From NCBI GenBank assembly GCA_021808195.1, contig JAKBCE010000027.1:1-56779 (forward strand): a DNA stretch of 56,779 nucleotides, in the 5' to 3' direction. The stretch comes from Pseudomonadota bacterium (GTDB taxonomy: Bacteria; Pseudomonadota; Gammaproteobacteria; Steroidobacterales; Steroidobacteraceae). The notes under the pieces were generated by a model. It had not been told where the DNA came from. It did not search any database and saw nothing but the letters and a program-made list of their open reading frames with translations. The position numbers and the translations under genes are program-made. Position 1 is the first letter of the stretch. Each line of letters opens with the position of its first letter. Shown piece by piece: positions 9,841 through 17,873 of this stretch.

Positions 9841-12594
9841 TCAGAAGTGATAACCCCACTCCATTCCCAACACGCGCGGACGCAGCGGCGTCTGCGCAAC
9901 GATGAACTGGTCCGAGCTGATGAAGGTGCTGGCGTGCGAGTTCGACAGGTTCTGACCGTACAGGTGCAGATACCAGTCGCCCTTGTCCACTCCGACCGAA
10001 GCGTCATAGGTCGAGTAGGCCGGGTTGGCGAAGCGCAACCGTGCTGTGCTGATGCTGCCGCTCTGAGCAATGGTCGGATTCGCTCCGGCTTGCGTGTAGG
10101 ACTGATCCTGGTGGGTGACGGCAAACTGCACGAACGGGTAGTAGCCGTGGATCGGCACGAACTGGTAGCGCAGCCGCAGGCTGAACTGCATCGGCGGAGA
10201 GTCGGCTGTCGGTGAGCCCACCGGGCCGAACGGATTGGTGACCGGGGTGCAGGTTCCGCCGCTGCACACCTGTGTGATCGGTTTGCCGAAGTTTGCACTC
10301 GCCGGGTTGTTGTCGATCAGCGCCGGGGAATTGACCTGCTGGCTGCGGTTCCAGGAGGCCGCCGCCTGCAGCGTCAAGCCACGTGCCAAACGCGCAATCA
10401 GTGAAGTTTCGATGCCCTTGACTACGAAATTCTGTCCGTTCGTGTCGTAGAAAATGTTGCCGACCAGACCGGGATCGAAGAAGGAAATCTGCGCGTTGCT
10501 CCAGTTTTCCCGGTAAATGGCGCCGTTCCACTCGATTCGGTGGTGGAACAGGACGGTTTTCCAACCCAGCTCATTGTTGGTGAGGCTGTCCGAGGAGTAG
10601 GACTTCGGTACGGCATACTGCGCAACCCCGTCGGGTCCGAGTGCATGCAGCGTGCCGCCATTTTGGTTGAAGCCGCCTGGGCGATAACCCTGCGAGAACG
10701 TGTAGTACACCATGATGTTCGGCGTGATGTGCCACGTGAGGTTGGCACGGCTGCGGAAGCCGCTCTCGGTGTTGTGCAGGTTCTGGGCGTTGAGATTGTA
10801 GGAATAGGTCGGGTAGTCCGCACATCCGCCCGGCGGCGTGCCGCCCTGGAAGCAGCCGAAGCTGCTCGTGACGCTACCGACGGACGAGTTGTCGAAACGG
10901 AAGTGCCGTGTGCCGACCGTGGCAATCAGCACGTGAGGAATGATGTCGTAGCTTGCGGACAAGTAGAACGCCAGCTGCTTCGTCTCACGCATGGTGTCCT
11001 GGTAGAAGGAGCTGTTCGGCGTCTGTAAGCCGGGATTCTGTACGGTGGTGCCGGGCACCGTGCCAATCGTGGCAAAGCAACCGCTGTTTCCGGGCGAACC
11101 GGCCGCACCATTGCTGGTGCAGGTCGGCACCGTGCGGTAGCGCCAGTCGGTCTGGTCATACAGCTTGATGTCGTTATAGTACACACCGACGATGCCGCGC
11201 AGCCGCCACGAGTCTGGCGTGCTCAGCCGGAACTCGTTCTGGAAATTCGTGTTGCGCTCGCTCGAGTGCCAAATGGAGCTTGGCGAGAAGCAGGTCGAGA
11301 CGAGGTTGTTGTTGTATCCGGTTCCGGGTCCATAGCACTGGTAGTAGTCCGCGTACACGCCGCGGGCGTAATTGGTGTAATCGCCTACCTGATCGACGTT
11401 TCGCACCAGATAGCCGCCGGTGTAGACGGCGCGCAGGTCGCCGATGCGCCCGTGCACGGTCCAGGCGGTATTCTCGAAACGGTCCTTGTTATAGGAGTTG
11501 TTGAACAGCGTCACCTCGAGCGGCGAGAGTTTCTGTCCGCCGGACCCGTAGGGCTGATCGTAGAACACGCCCTGTGCGTCCATGTTCTGATAAGACTGGG
11601 TGATGAGTGCATTCCAGTCGTCGTTGAATTTGTACAACAGCTCGACGCGCGTACCCTTGTAGGTGACGGGGTTGATGTGATTCGCGGCGATACTGTAATT
11701 GTTGATGACCGGGCTGCCGGGCGGCACGCACCAGCCGTTATTCGGCAAGCCATTCGGGCACTGGCCATTCACCGCGGGATAGTTGGCGTAATGAATGCCA
11801 ATGTCGGTGTTCTCGCGGGCGAAGGTCGCCGGTACATTGTTGATGTACCCGCCCTCGTTGTCCTCGTAAATGACCGCGCGTACCGCCATTTTGTCGCGTA
11901 TGAGCGGCAGATTCAGCACTGCGGACACGTTCGTGTTCGGGTCGCCGTGCGCCGTTACGCTATAACCGGCTTTGACGTTGCCCTCGGTACGGTTCAGGCG
12001 AGGCTTATTGGTGATGTAGCGGATCACGCCCGCTTCGGCACCGGCGCCGAACAGCGTGCCCTGCGGACCCTCGAGTACTTCGATGCGATTCAGATCCACC
12101 GCATAGATGTCGAGATTGCGGTTCGGCATCTGTACGGATTCATTGTCGAGATAGACCGCGACGTTTGGCCACAGGCCGGTCGAGCCGCTGCCCTGGCTTG
12201 CCTGGGAGCCGGCCGACAGTCCTCGCATGAACACTTCGTCCTGTCCGGGTCCGTTGTTCGCTGTCGTGACATTAGGCAGGAATTTGACGAAATCGTTGAA
12301 CGTCGCGACGTTCATCTGCGTGAGCGCGCGAGAGGTCAATGCCTGCATTGCAATGGGCACGTCCTGCATGTTCTCGCGCCGGCGGGTCGCGGTGACGATG
12401 ATCTCCGTGAGCGCTTCGCTGCGGGTGGGAAGCTGGGTGGTTGGCCCGGACGAGGCTGCCGATGCTGCGGCGCTCGACTGAGCCGGGTTTTGGCCGGTTG
12501 AAGTGGCGGCAGCTGCGGCGTGCGCTGCGGTGAAGGCACTCAGGGAGACGCCGCTCAACAGGGCAGCCACCGCATAGTAAACCTTCGAGTTCAT
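9841..12594 (-). CDS. TonB-dependent outer-membrane receptor
   Basis: The product is 917 residues with a signal peptide (about residues 1-27, ending AHAAA). The TonB box EIIVTATRR is near residue 65. The plug domain includes DVPIAMQAL and the DRIEVLEGPQGTLFG-type motif (here NRIEVLEGPQGTLFG). A long beta-barrel ends in an aromatic residue (WGYHF), as expected for an outer-membrane protein. Such receptors import large or scarce nutrients using energy from the TonB complex. The sequence does not reveal the ligand. Its neighbours are an AraC regulator 280 bases upstream on the same strand and the betaine regulator beyond it, so a methylated nitrogen compound or phospholipid-derived ligand is possible but unproven. 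It is not obviously BtuB. Confidence 0.92.
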   Translation of the reverse strand: MNSKVYYAVAALLSGVSLSAFTAAHAAAAATSTGQNPAQSSAAASAASSGPTTQLPTRSEALTEIIVTATRRRENMQDVPIAMQALTSRALTQMNVATFNDFVKFLPNVTTANNGPGQDEVFMRGLSAGSQASQGSGSTGLWPNVAVYLDNESVQMPNRNLDIYAVDLNRIEVLEGPQGTLFGAGAEAGVIRYITNKPRLNRTEGNVKAGYSVTAHGDPNTNVSAVLNLPLIRDKMAVRAVIYEDNEGGYINNVPATFARENTDIGIHYANYPAVNGQCPNGLPNNGWCVPPGSPVINNYSIAANHINPVTYKGTRVELLYKFNDDWNALITQSYQNMDAQGVFYDQPYGSGGQKLSPLEVTLFNNSYNKDRFENTAWTVHGRIGDLRAVYTGGYLVRNVDQVGDYTNYARGVYADYYQCYGPGTGYNNNLVSTCFSPSSIWHSSERNTNFQNEFRLSTPDSWRLRGIVGVYYNDIKLYDQTDWRYRTVPTCTSNGAAGSPGNSGCFATIGTVPGTTVQNPGLQTPNSSFYQDTMRETKQLAFYLSASYDIIPHVLIATVGTRHFRFDNSSVGSVTSSFGCFQGGTPPGGCADYPTYSYNLNAQNLHNTESGFRSRANLTWHITPNIMVYYTFSQGYRPGGFNQNGGTLHALGPDGVAQYAVPKSYSSDSLTNNELGWKTVLFHHRIEWNGAIYRENWSNAQISFFDPGLVGNIFYDTNGQNFVVKGIETSLIARLARGLTLQAAASWNRSQQVNSPALIDNNPASANFGKPITQVCSGGTCTPVTNPFGPVGSPTADSPPMQFSLRLRYQFVPIHGYYPFVQFAVTHQDQSYTQAGANPTIAQSGSISTARLRFANPAYSTYDASVGVDKGDWYLHLYGQNLSNSHASTFISSDQFIVAQTPLRPRVLGMEWGYHF

Positions 12595-12874
12595 CGTGTA
12601 GACCCCTATGGACTGTTATGACTTGTGAGAGAGGTGGAGTCGAGGTAGCCGTCTGAGAGGCATGACGACCCCACTATGTCTTGGAGATTAGAGTCGAAGT
12701 GAATCCGGCGCGATTGAATGAATCCGCCAATCCGCGTGAATCCGTCTGTCGTTCAGGTTCTGTTGGCTGTGATAGTGATAATCGGCCACGACGAGATTGT
12801 GTCCTGTCCGTTGGTCCGCTGGCCACACTGGGAAGCGCGTTTACGATTCGGCTCGTACAGTGTGCATTGTCATG

Positions 12875-13987
12875 TTATGGCAGCGCTTGAGGCGTCGGGG
12901 TCTCATAGACCCGTGCGTGCGCGATGTCGCTTGCGCCGTTGCCCTGCGGCTGCAGGCGATGGTGAGACGGCGAGAAGCCGTAAGCGTCCTTGAATTGGCG
13001 TGAGAAATGCGCGCAGTCGGCGAATCCCGCTTCAATGGCGATCTCCGTCACGGAGCGGTCGGTATTTTCGATCAGCCAGTTCGCGTAGCGCAGCCGCAGT
13101 TGCCGGTATGTGGATGCGGGTCCCATGCCGAGTTGGCCGCGACAAAGCCGTTCGAGCTGGCGCACGGACACCCCGAGTTCGCCGGCGATGGTGGAAACGG
13201 AAATGGGGCGCGTCAGATTCTGCTCCATCAGCAGCAATGCACGCCGTACGCGCGGTTCGCCGACGCTCTCGGACAGTGGCGGATGCGGTTGGGCGTCATT
13301 GCCTTCGCGCGGTCCGTCGAACAGCAGCACCTGGCTGGCCTTGTAGGCAGTGGCCCGACCCAGGTGACGTTCGATCAGATGGGAGGCGAGGGCGGCGGCG
13401 CCGGCGCCGCCGGCGCAGGTGATGCGGGGCCCGTCGGCGAGGAAGAGGCGATCGGCGACCACCTCGTGATCGGGAAACGTCTCGCGGAAGTCTTGATAGT
13501 GATACCAGCTGACGCAGGAGCGTCGCCCGCGCATCAGTCCCGCGCGGCATAGAATGAAGCTGCCGGTACAGATCCCGATCAGCGGCACGCCGGCCTTGGC
13601 GAGTTCGCGCAGGTACGCGGTGGTGGCCTCATCGATCTGTGGGCCGGCGTGCAAAATGCCGCCGACCACCACGACATAATCCAGATTTTGCGCCGCGAGC
13701 AGACTGCTCGTCGGTTGTACCGTGACGCCGCAGCTGGCCGGTATCGGGGCTCGTCGGGAGGACATGATCGACCAGTGCACCCGCACGGGACGGCTGCGGT
13801 CACCTTCGTCTGCCGCGAGCCTCAGGTGATCGACGAACACCCCGAATGCCGACAACGTGAAATGTTCGGCGAGGATGATGCCAACTCGCAGAGACGGGCC
13901 TTGCGCTGCTTCCGCCGTCGGCCTTCGAGCTCCGGTCTTCTGCAGCATTGAACGGTTACTCAAGCGGTGCTGATCCCCCAGGGACAT
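12875..13987 (-). CDS. GlxA-type AraC-family transcriptional regulator
   Basis: The ATG at 13987 gives 370 residues. The N-terminal half (about 33-215) is a DJ-1/PfpI amidase-like ligand domain of the GlxA type, with the stretch LIGICTGSFILCRAGLM around the nucleophile-elbow position. The C-terminal ~100 residues (about 245-345) are an AraC double helix-turn-helix with SVRQLERLCRGQLG and ITEIAIEAGFADCAHFSRQF-like elements (here VTEIAIEAGF). Proteins of this class include GbdR, CdhR and ArgR, which respond to betaine, carnitine and arginine. It is a second paralog beside the gbdR-like gene and may control the TonB receptor gene downstream. The effector is unknown. Confidence 0.88.
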   Translation of the reverse strand: MSLGDQHRLSNRSMLQKTGARRPTAEAAQGPSLRVGIILAEHFTLSAFGVFVDHLRLAADEGDRSRPVRVHWSIMSSRRAPIPASCGVTVQPTSSLLAAQNLDYVVVVGGILHAGPQIDEATTAYLRELAKAGVPLIGICTGSFILCRAGLMRGRRSCVSWYHYQDFRETFPDHEVVADRLFLADGPRITCAGGAGAAALASHLIERHLGRATAYKASQVLLFDGPREGNDAQPHPPLSESVGEPRVRRALLLMEQNLTRPISVSTIAGELGVSVRQLERLCRGQLGMGPASTYRQLRLRYANWLIENTDRSVTEIAIEAGFADCAHFSRQFKDAYGFSPSHHRLQPQGNGASDIAHARVYETPTPQALP

Positions 13988-14110
13988 ATCATCCGTGAAT
14001 CGCCGTGCAGACGCAAGGTTTCTGCTGGCCGCCTAAAATAACCTTATAAATCAATATTATATGGTCGAACGACTGTAAGTCCCGCTGGCGCTTCAGCCTT
14101 GACTGAACAT

Positions 14111-15205
14111 TCAGGTGCTCTTGGCCAAAATCGCAGCGGCAGGTGTCCCGGCGTCAGTTTGAGGGCGGCGTTCCTGGCGCGGGGGATGACCGTACAGGGC
14201 GCGGTAAGAGCGGCTGAAATGGCACGCGGAGCGAAAGCCGCACGCCACCGTGATGTCCATGACCGGCATGGCGGTCTGGCGCAGCAGTTCGCGCGCCCGG
14301 CGCAACCGTACTGTTGTGTAGTACTGTGCCGGTGTCACCCCCAGGTTGCGCCGAAACAGCCGCTGCAGTTGACGATGGGAAATGCCGCTGAGTCGCGCCA
14401 GTTCCTCGAGCGAGAGGGGGTCCTCGACGTTCGCCTCCATCAACGCGGCGGCCTGAGTGACGGAAGGGTGGCTGCCGCTGAGGCGCGCGGCGAGCGGGAT
14501 GTGCTGATGGTCATTGCTGCTGCGGATGCGCTCAACGATGAATTCCTCAGATATCCCGGCCGCGATGGTCTTGCCGACACGCGGGGTGATCATGTGCAGC
14601 ACCATATCGAGGGGCGCGACGCCGCCGGTGCAGGTGCAGCGGTCCCGATCGATCACGAACAAGTCAGAGCTGAAGTTGATGCGGGGGAATTTCTCGCGCA
14701 GCCCCGGCAGGCTCTCCCAATGGATCGAGCAGCGGTAGCCATCGAGCAAGCCCGCCTCGGCGAGCGCGTACGAGCCGGTGCACAGTGCGCCAATGACGAT
14801 CGGATGCCGCGCGACGCGGCGCAGAAGGCGGATGAGCTGGCTGTCGACGGCTTGCGGCACGTTGATGCCGCCGCACAAGAACAGAATATCCGGCAGGGTC
14901 GTTTCTTCGAGCCGTTGCGTCGGCGTGACGGTGAGGCCGTTGCTTGCCATGACCGGCTCGCCGCTCAGCGAATAGACCGACCAGCGATACACCTCGCGCC
15001 CGGCCAGATAATTGGCCATGCGCAGCGGCTCGACCGCGCTCGAGAATGCGATCATCGAAAAGTTGCGCAGCGTAAAGAAGCCAAAATGGCTGGCTGAACT
15101 CGGAGCGGAGCACACCGGGGTATTCCTACTGTGCGAAAGTCGTGTGACGGTGTCGATCGAACCGGTGTAAGCAGCAATGGAGCCGGTGCCAGGAGTGCTG
15201 CCCAT
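14111..15205 (-). CDS. GbdR-like regulator (AraC family with DJ-1/PfpI domain)
   Basis: I chose the ATG at 15205, whose first base overlaps the stop of the ABC ATPase gene (TGATG), giving 364 residues. A start 24 bases upstream at 15229 is also possible. The N-terminal segment FTLRNFSMIAFSSAVEPLRM closely resembles GbdR/CdhR, the glycine-betaine and carnitine regulators of Pseudomonas. It is followed by LCTGSYALAEAGLLDG in the amidase-like domain and a C-terminal AraC DNA-binding domain with ISHRQLQRLFRRNLG and ITVACGFRSACHFSRSYR. GbdR activates genes for betaine, dimethylglycine and sarcosine catabolism, and exactly such genes lie in this window. Translational coupling to a choline transporter subunit supports this role. 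Confidence 0.82.
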   Translation of the reverse strand: MGSTPGTGSIAAYTGSIDTVTRLSHSRNTPVCSAPSSASHFGFFTLRNFSMIAFSSAVEPLRMANYLAGREVYRWSVYSLSGEPVMASNGLTVTPTQRLEETTLPDILFLCGGINVPQAVDSQLIRLLRRVARHPIVIGALCTGSYALAEAGLLDGYRCSIHWESLPGLREKFPRINFSSDLFVIDRDRCTCTGGVAPLDMVLHMITPRVGKTIAAGISEEFIVERIRSSNDHQHIPLAARLSGSHPSVTQAAALMEANVEDPLSLEELARLSGISHRQLQRLFRRNLGVTPAQYYTTVRLRRARELLRQTAMPVMDITVACGFRSACHFSRSYRALYGHPPRQERRPQTDAGTPAAAILAKST

Positions 15206-16095
15206 CACGAGGCGGTTCGGGCATTGCATTCCTTGAATGCGGTATTGGGATTGACGCGGCGGACGAACTCGCTGACGTAATCATCGGCGGGATGCTCGAC
15301 GATCTCACGCGCGGTGCCGGTCTGCACGATCCGCCCGCCTTCCAGGATCGAGACTCGGTCACCGAGTTTCAGTGCCTCTTCCAGATCGTGACTGACGAAC
15401 ACGATGGTCTTGTGCAGGCGCTCCTGCAGCGCAAGCAACTCATCCTGCAACTTGTTGCGGATCAGCGGATCGAGCGCGGAGAACGGTTCGTCCATCAGCA
15501 GAATCTCGGCGTTCGTGGCGAGCGCGCGCGCCAAGCCCACGCGTTGCTGCATGCCGCCGGAAAGTTCGTGACAGTACCGGTCCGCCCACTGACTCAGGCC
15601 GACAAGTTCGAGCTGCTCGTCGATGATGCGCTTGCGTTGCTCGGCCGGTTCACCGCGCAATTCAAGTCCAAAACCGACATTGTCCCGCACGGTTCGCCAC
15701 GGTAACAGGGCAAACTGCTGGAATACCATGGCAACGCGTTGGCGGCGTACCCGGCGCAGTGTCGCCGCGTCGCAATGCGCAACGTCAACCATCGTCTGTC
15801 CGTCGCGCACCAGTACCTCGCCGCGGGTCACCGGGTTCAGGCCGTTGATGGCACGCAGCAGAGTGGATTTACCCGAGCCGGACAGACCCATCAGCACCGA
15901 AATCTGGCCCCGCTCGACCGTGAGATTGGCGTTGCTGATGCCGAGGATCACCCCGGTTCGCTCGGCGATCTCGCTGCGCGACAGGCCGGACTCGAGCGCA
16001 CTCAGGGCTTGCTGCAGCGCCGCCCGCCCACGGCGCACCGACAGCCCCTGGGGCGGGAAAAGGATGTCGACGTTGCGTAATTCGAGTGCGATCAC
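15205..16095 (-). CDS. ChoV-type choline/betaine ABC transporter ATP-binding protein
   Basis: The reading frame has no nearby in-frame ATG. The GTG at 16095 starts a 296-residue protein at the natural family N-terminus (VIALELRNV). The N-terminal extension GLSRSEIAERTG before the ATPase core is typical of the choline transporter subunit ChoV. Walker A GLSGSGKST is at 70-78, the Q-loop near 126, the signature LSGGMQQR at 178-185, and Walker B ILLMDEP around 198-204. No C-terminal CBS domains are present, unlike ProV/OpuAA. It would power import of choline or betaine, but no permease (ChoW) or binding protein (ChoX) gene is adjacent, so it is an orphan subunit here. The stop overlaps the regulator start (TGATG). 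Confidence 0.82.
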   Translation of the reverse strand: MIALELRNVDILFPPQGLSVRRGRAALQQALSALESGLSRSEIAERTGVILGISNANLTVERGQISVLMGLSGSGKSTLLRAINGLNPVTRGEVLVRDGQTMVDVAHCDAATLRRVRRQRVAMVFQQFALLPWRTVRDNVGFGLELRGEPAEQRKRIIDEQLELVGLSQWADRYCHELSGGMQQRVGLARALATNAEILLMDEPFSALDPLIRNKLQDELLALQERLHKTIVFVSHDLEEALKLGDRVSILEGGRIVQTGTAREIVEHPADDYVSEFVRRVNPNTAFKECNARTAS

Positions 16096-16668
16096 GGCGT
16101 GTTTTTCATCCCGGTTGGACGCGTTGGCATGCAGTGCACAATGATAGCAAGAGGGACGAGCGCCCGGCCGCCTTCCCATCCGCTGCCAGTCTGCACCGGA
16201 TTGAGCACGCGCACCACAGGTCAGTCCACGCTCAGTGCGAATCGCCCCGGGGTCGCGATTTGAGCGGACCGGGGGAGCCGGGTGGGGGCGGTCCCGTAAG
16301 CGTTCTTGGCCGCTTGGTCCGCAGCGTAGCCGTTGTGGAAAGCCGGCAACCCCATGACCGCCAGGCACACTGTCCAGAGCCACCCAGTGCATCGCCCGCA
16401 GGGTCGCAACGGATGGGCGGTTCGCGATGACCGCTCGAGAATGGAGCGAGCCTTCAAAGGGGCGTCTCGGCGCTGTGGTGCCGCGGCAATCATGGGCGTG
16501 CGGATCGCATGCAGACGAGTACGAGCCCGTCTCGGTCATTGAACGGAGGCGACATCGCTTGATATGACGCGTCGTCTGATCGTGCTACCGCGCGCGATGT
16601 TCGGTCGAGTCGGCACCCGAGCTCACGGTGCGCTTCGCTGCAGGCGTGCCCTGTTGCGTTCCCGTGCC
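16096..16668. other. Poorly coding stretch upstream of the choline ABC ATPase
   Basis: About 570 bases. The only candidate is a 90-residue minus-strand frame at 16221-16493, listed separately. If a transporter binding protein and permease once stood here, I see no recognisable remains of them. The rest looks non-coding and may carry the promoter of the ATPase-regulator operon. Confidence 0.4.
16221..16493 (-). CDS. Small hypothetical protein, possibly secreted
   Basis: This is a 90-residue frame on the same strand as the ABC ATPase gene and ending 125 bases upstream of it. Its middle contains a hydrophobic run (WLWTVCLAVMGLPAF) followed by NGYAADQ, which looks like a signal-peptide cleavage region. 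The preceding ~35 residues are unusually long for a signal peptide, so translation may begin inside the frame. No family is recognised. It could be a small periplasmic protein, the remains of a binding protein, or chance. Low confidence. Confidence 0.2.
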   Translation of the reverse strand: MIAAAPQRRDAPLKARSILERSSRTAHPLRPCGRCTGWLWTVCLAVMGLPAFHNGYAADQAAKNAYGTAPTRLPRSAQIATPGRFALSVD

Positions 16669-17457
16669 TCAGCCCGCCTGCTTGGCGTGCCAGAACGCCT
16701 CGAGCACCTGGTTGATCTCACCGGCCCGCTCCCACGGGGCGCAATGACCGGTGCCGCAGACCACATGCACTTGGGCGCGAGGGATGGCGCGCGCCAGCTC
16801 TTCGGTATATTCGCTCGGCACGATGTCGTCCTCGGTGCCTACGACGACCAGAGTGGGGCAGTCGATCTGCGGCAGCATCGCACGCTGGTCGTGGCGGCCG
16901 ATCATGGCCTTGATCTGGCTGAACAGCACGGCCTCTCCAAATCGCATCGCCTCCGCGATGATTCGGTCCTTGAACTGCGGCTCGATATGTTGCGGTTCCT
17001 TGATCATCTGATCGAGGGACGCGATGTACGCAGCGCGCAGCCCGACCGCCTGCACGGTACGCAAAAACTCCCCGCGACGGATCAGCGCCGCCGGGTTTTC
17101 CGCGCGGGCGCTGGTACTGATCAGGGTCAAAGTTCGGATCCGATCGCGGACCAGCGGGTACAGTTCGAGCGCGATATACCCGCCCATCGACCAGCTGACC
17201 AGATCAAATCGCTCCGGCAGGCCGGCGGCGATCGCGCGGGCCATCTGTTCAATGGATTCGAGCCCGTAGTGGCTGTCCGGCACGATCACGGTACGCCGGC
17301 CGCGCAGCGGCCGGCACTGGTGCTCCCAGGTGGTGGCGCTCGACATATGCCCGGGCAGCAGCACCAATGGTGGCAGCTGCTCTGCAGGGGCGCCACGGCG
17401 CGCCTGCAGTGGTGCAGCCGTGAGATTTGCGCGCTCTGCGGTGGGGGTATCGGGCAT
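16669..17457 (-). CDS. Alpha/beta-fold hydrolase
   Basis: 262 residues starting with ATG at 17457. The fold is shown by LPPLVLLPGHMSS (oxyanion region), the nucleophile elbow VSWSMGGYIAL with Ser90, an acid in VVVGTEDDIVP (Asp210/211) and a histidine in CGTGHCAPWE (His238), in the right order and spacing for a catalytic triad. It is a small cytoplasmic esterase or C-C hydrolase-type enzyme with no signal peptide. The substrate cannot be assigned. It lies alone, more than 500 bases upstream of the ABC ATPase gene on the same strand and divergent from the HyuA-like gene. An ester-linked choline compound would fit the setting, but that is speculation. Confidence 0.85.
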   Translation of the reverse strand: MPDTPTAERANLTAAPLQARRGAPAEQLPPLVLLPGHMSSATTWEHQCRPLRGRRTVIVPDSHYGLESIEQMARAIAAGLPERFDLVSWSMGGYIALELYPLVRDRIRTLTLISTSARAENPAALIRRGEFLRTVQAVGLRAAYIASLDQMIKEPQHIEPQFKDRIIAEAMRFGEAVLFSQIKAMIGRHDQRAMLPQIDCPTLVVVGTEDDIVPSEYTEELARAIPRAQVHVVCGTGHCAPWERAGEINQVLEAFWHAKQAG

Positions 17458-17873
17458 GGGTACAGCGCTCCTTGACAGTGGATATCAGAATGCGAGTCGA
17501 GTCGGCAGCGCCGCGCCGAATTCGTTGCACGTCCGCAGAGCGCACCGGCTGGCCGATGTACCGAGGAGCCGCGATCGCCCGCCGTGGTGCCCGGCGCACT
17601 TGGCTGGTAGGTGGCCGCGCAGCGCGGCGGCGCACATTGTCGCTGCGAATGGTTACGGATGCCGCAGCCGTGCGCAAGCGCGGCGTGTCCGACCCGCATG
17701 GCCGCTCGCTCCCCGATCGATTGGGGACGGTGCCACGGGTGCATGGCCGAAATGCGGTGTGCTCTGCGCGACGTCTTTGTGCGACAAGCGGATGTCGCGC
17801 TGAGGTGTAGGCACGGCCTGCCACCTCCGGTAGGATTTCAAGATCACTTCTTACATGGTGTGTTCGCGCGAAA
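17458..17873. other. Divergent intergenic region between hydrolase and HyuA-like genes
   Basis: 416 bases that must contain the promoters of two divergent genes. I see no clear -35/-10 pair, palindrome or small gene in it. Confidence 0.4.

Noticed and set aside
15205..16539. Longer form of the choline ABC ATPase starting at 16539
   Set aside because: The extra ~148 residues read as non-protein-like sequence. The family begins at the GTG at 16095.
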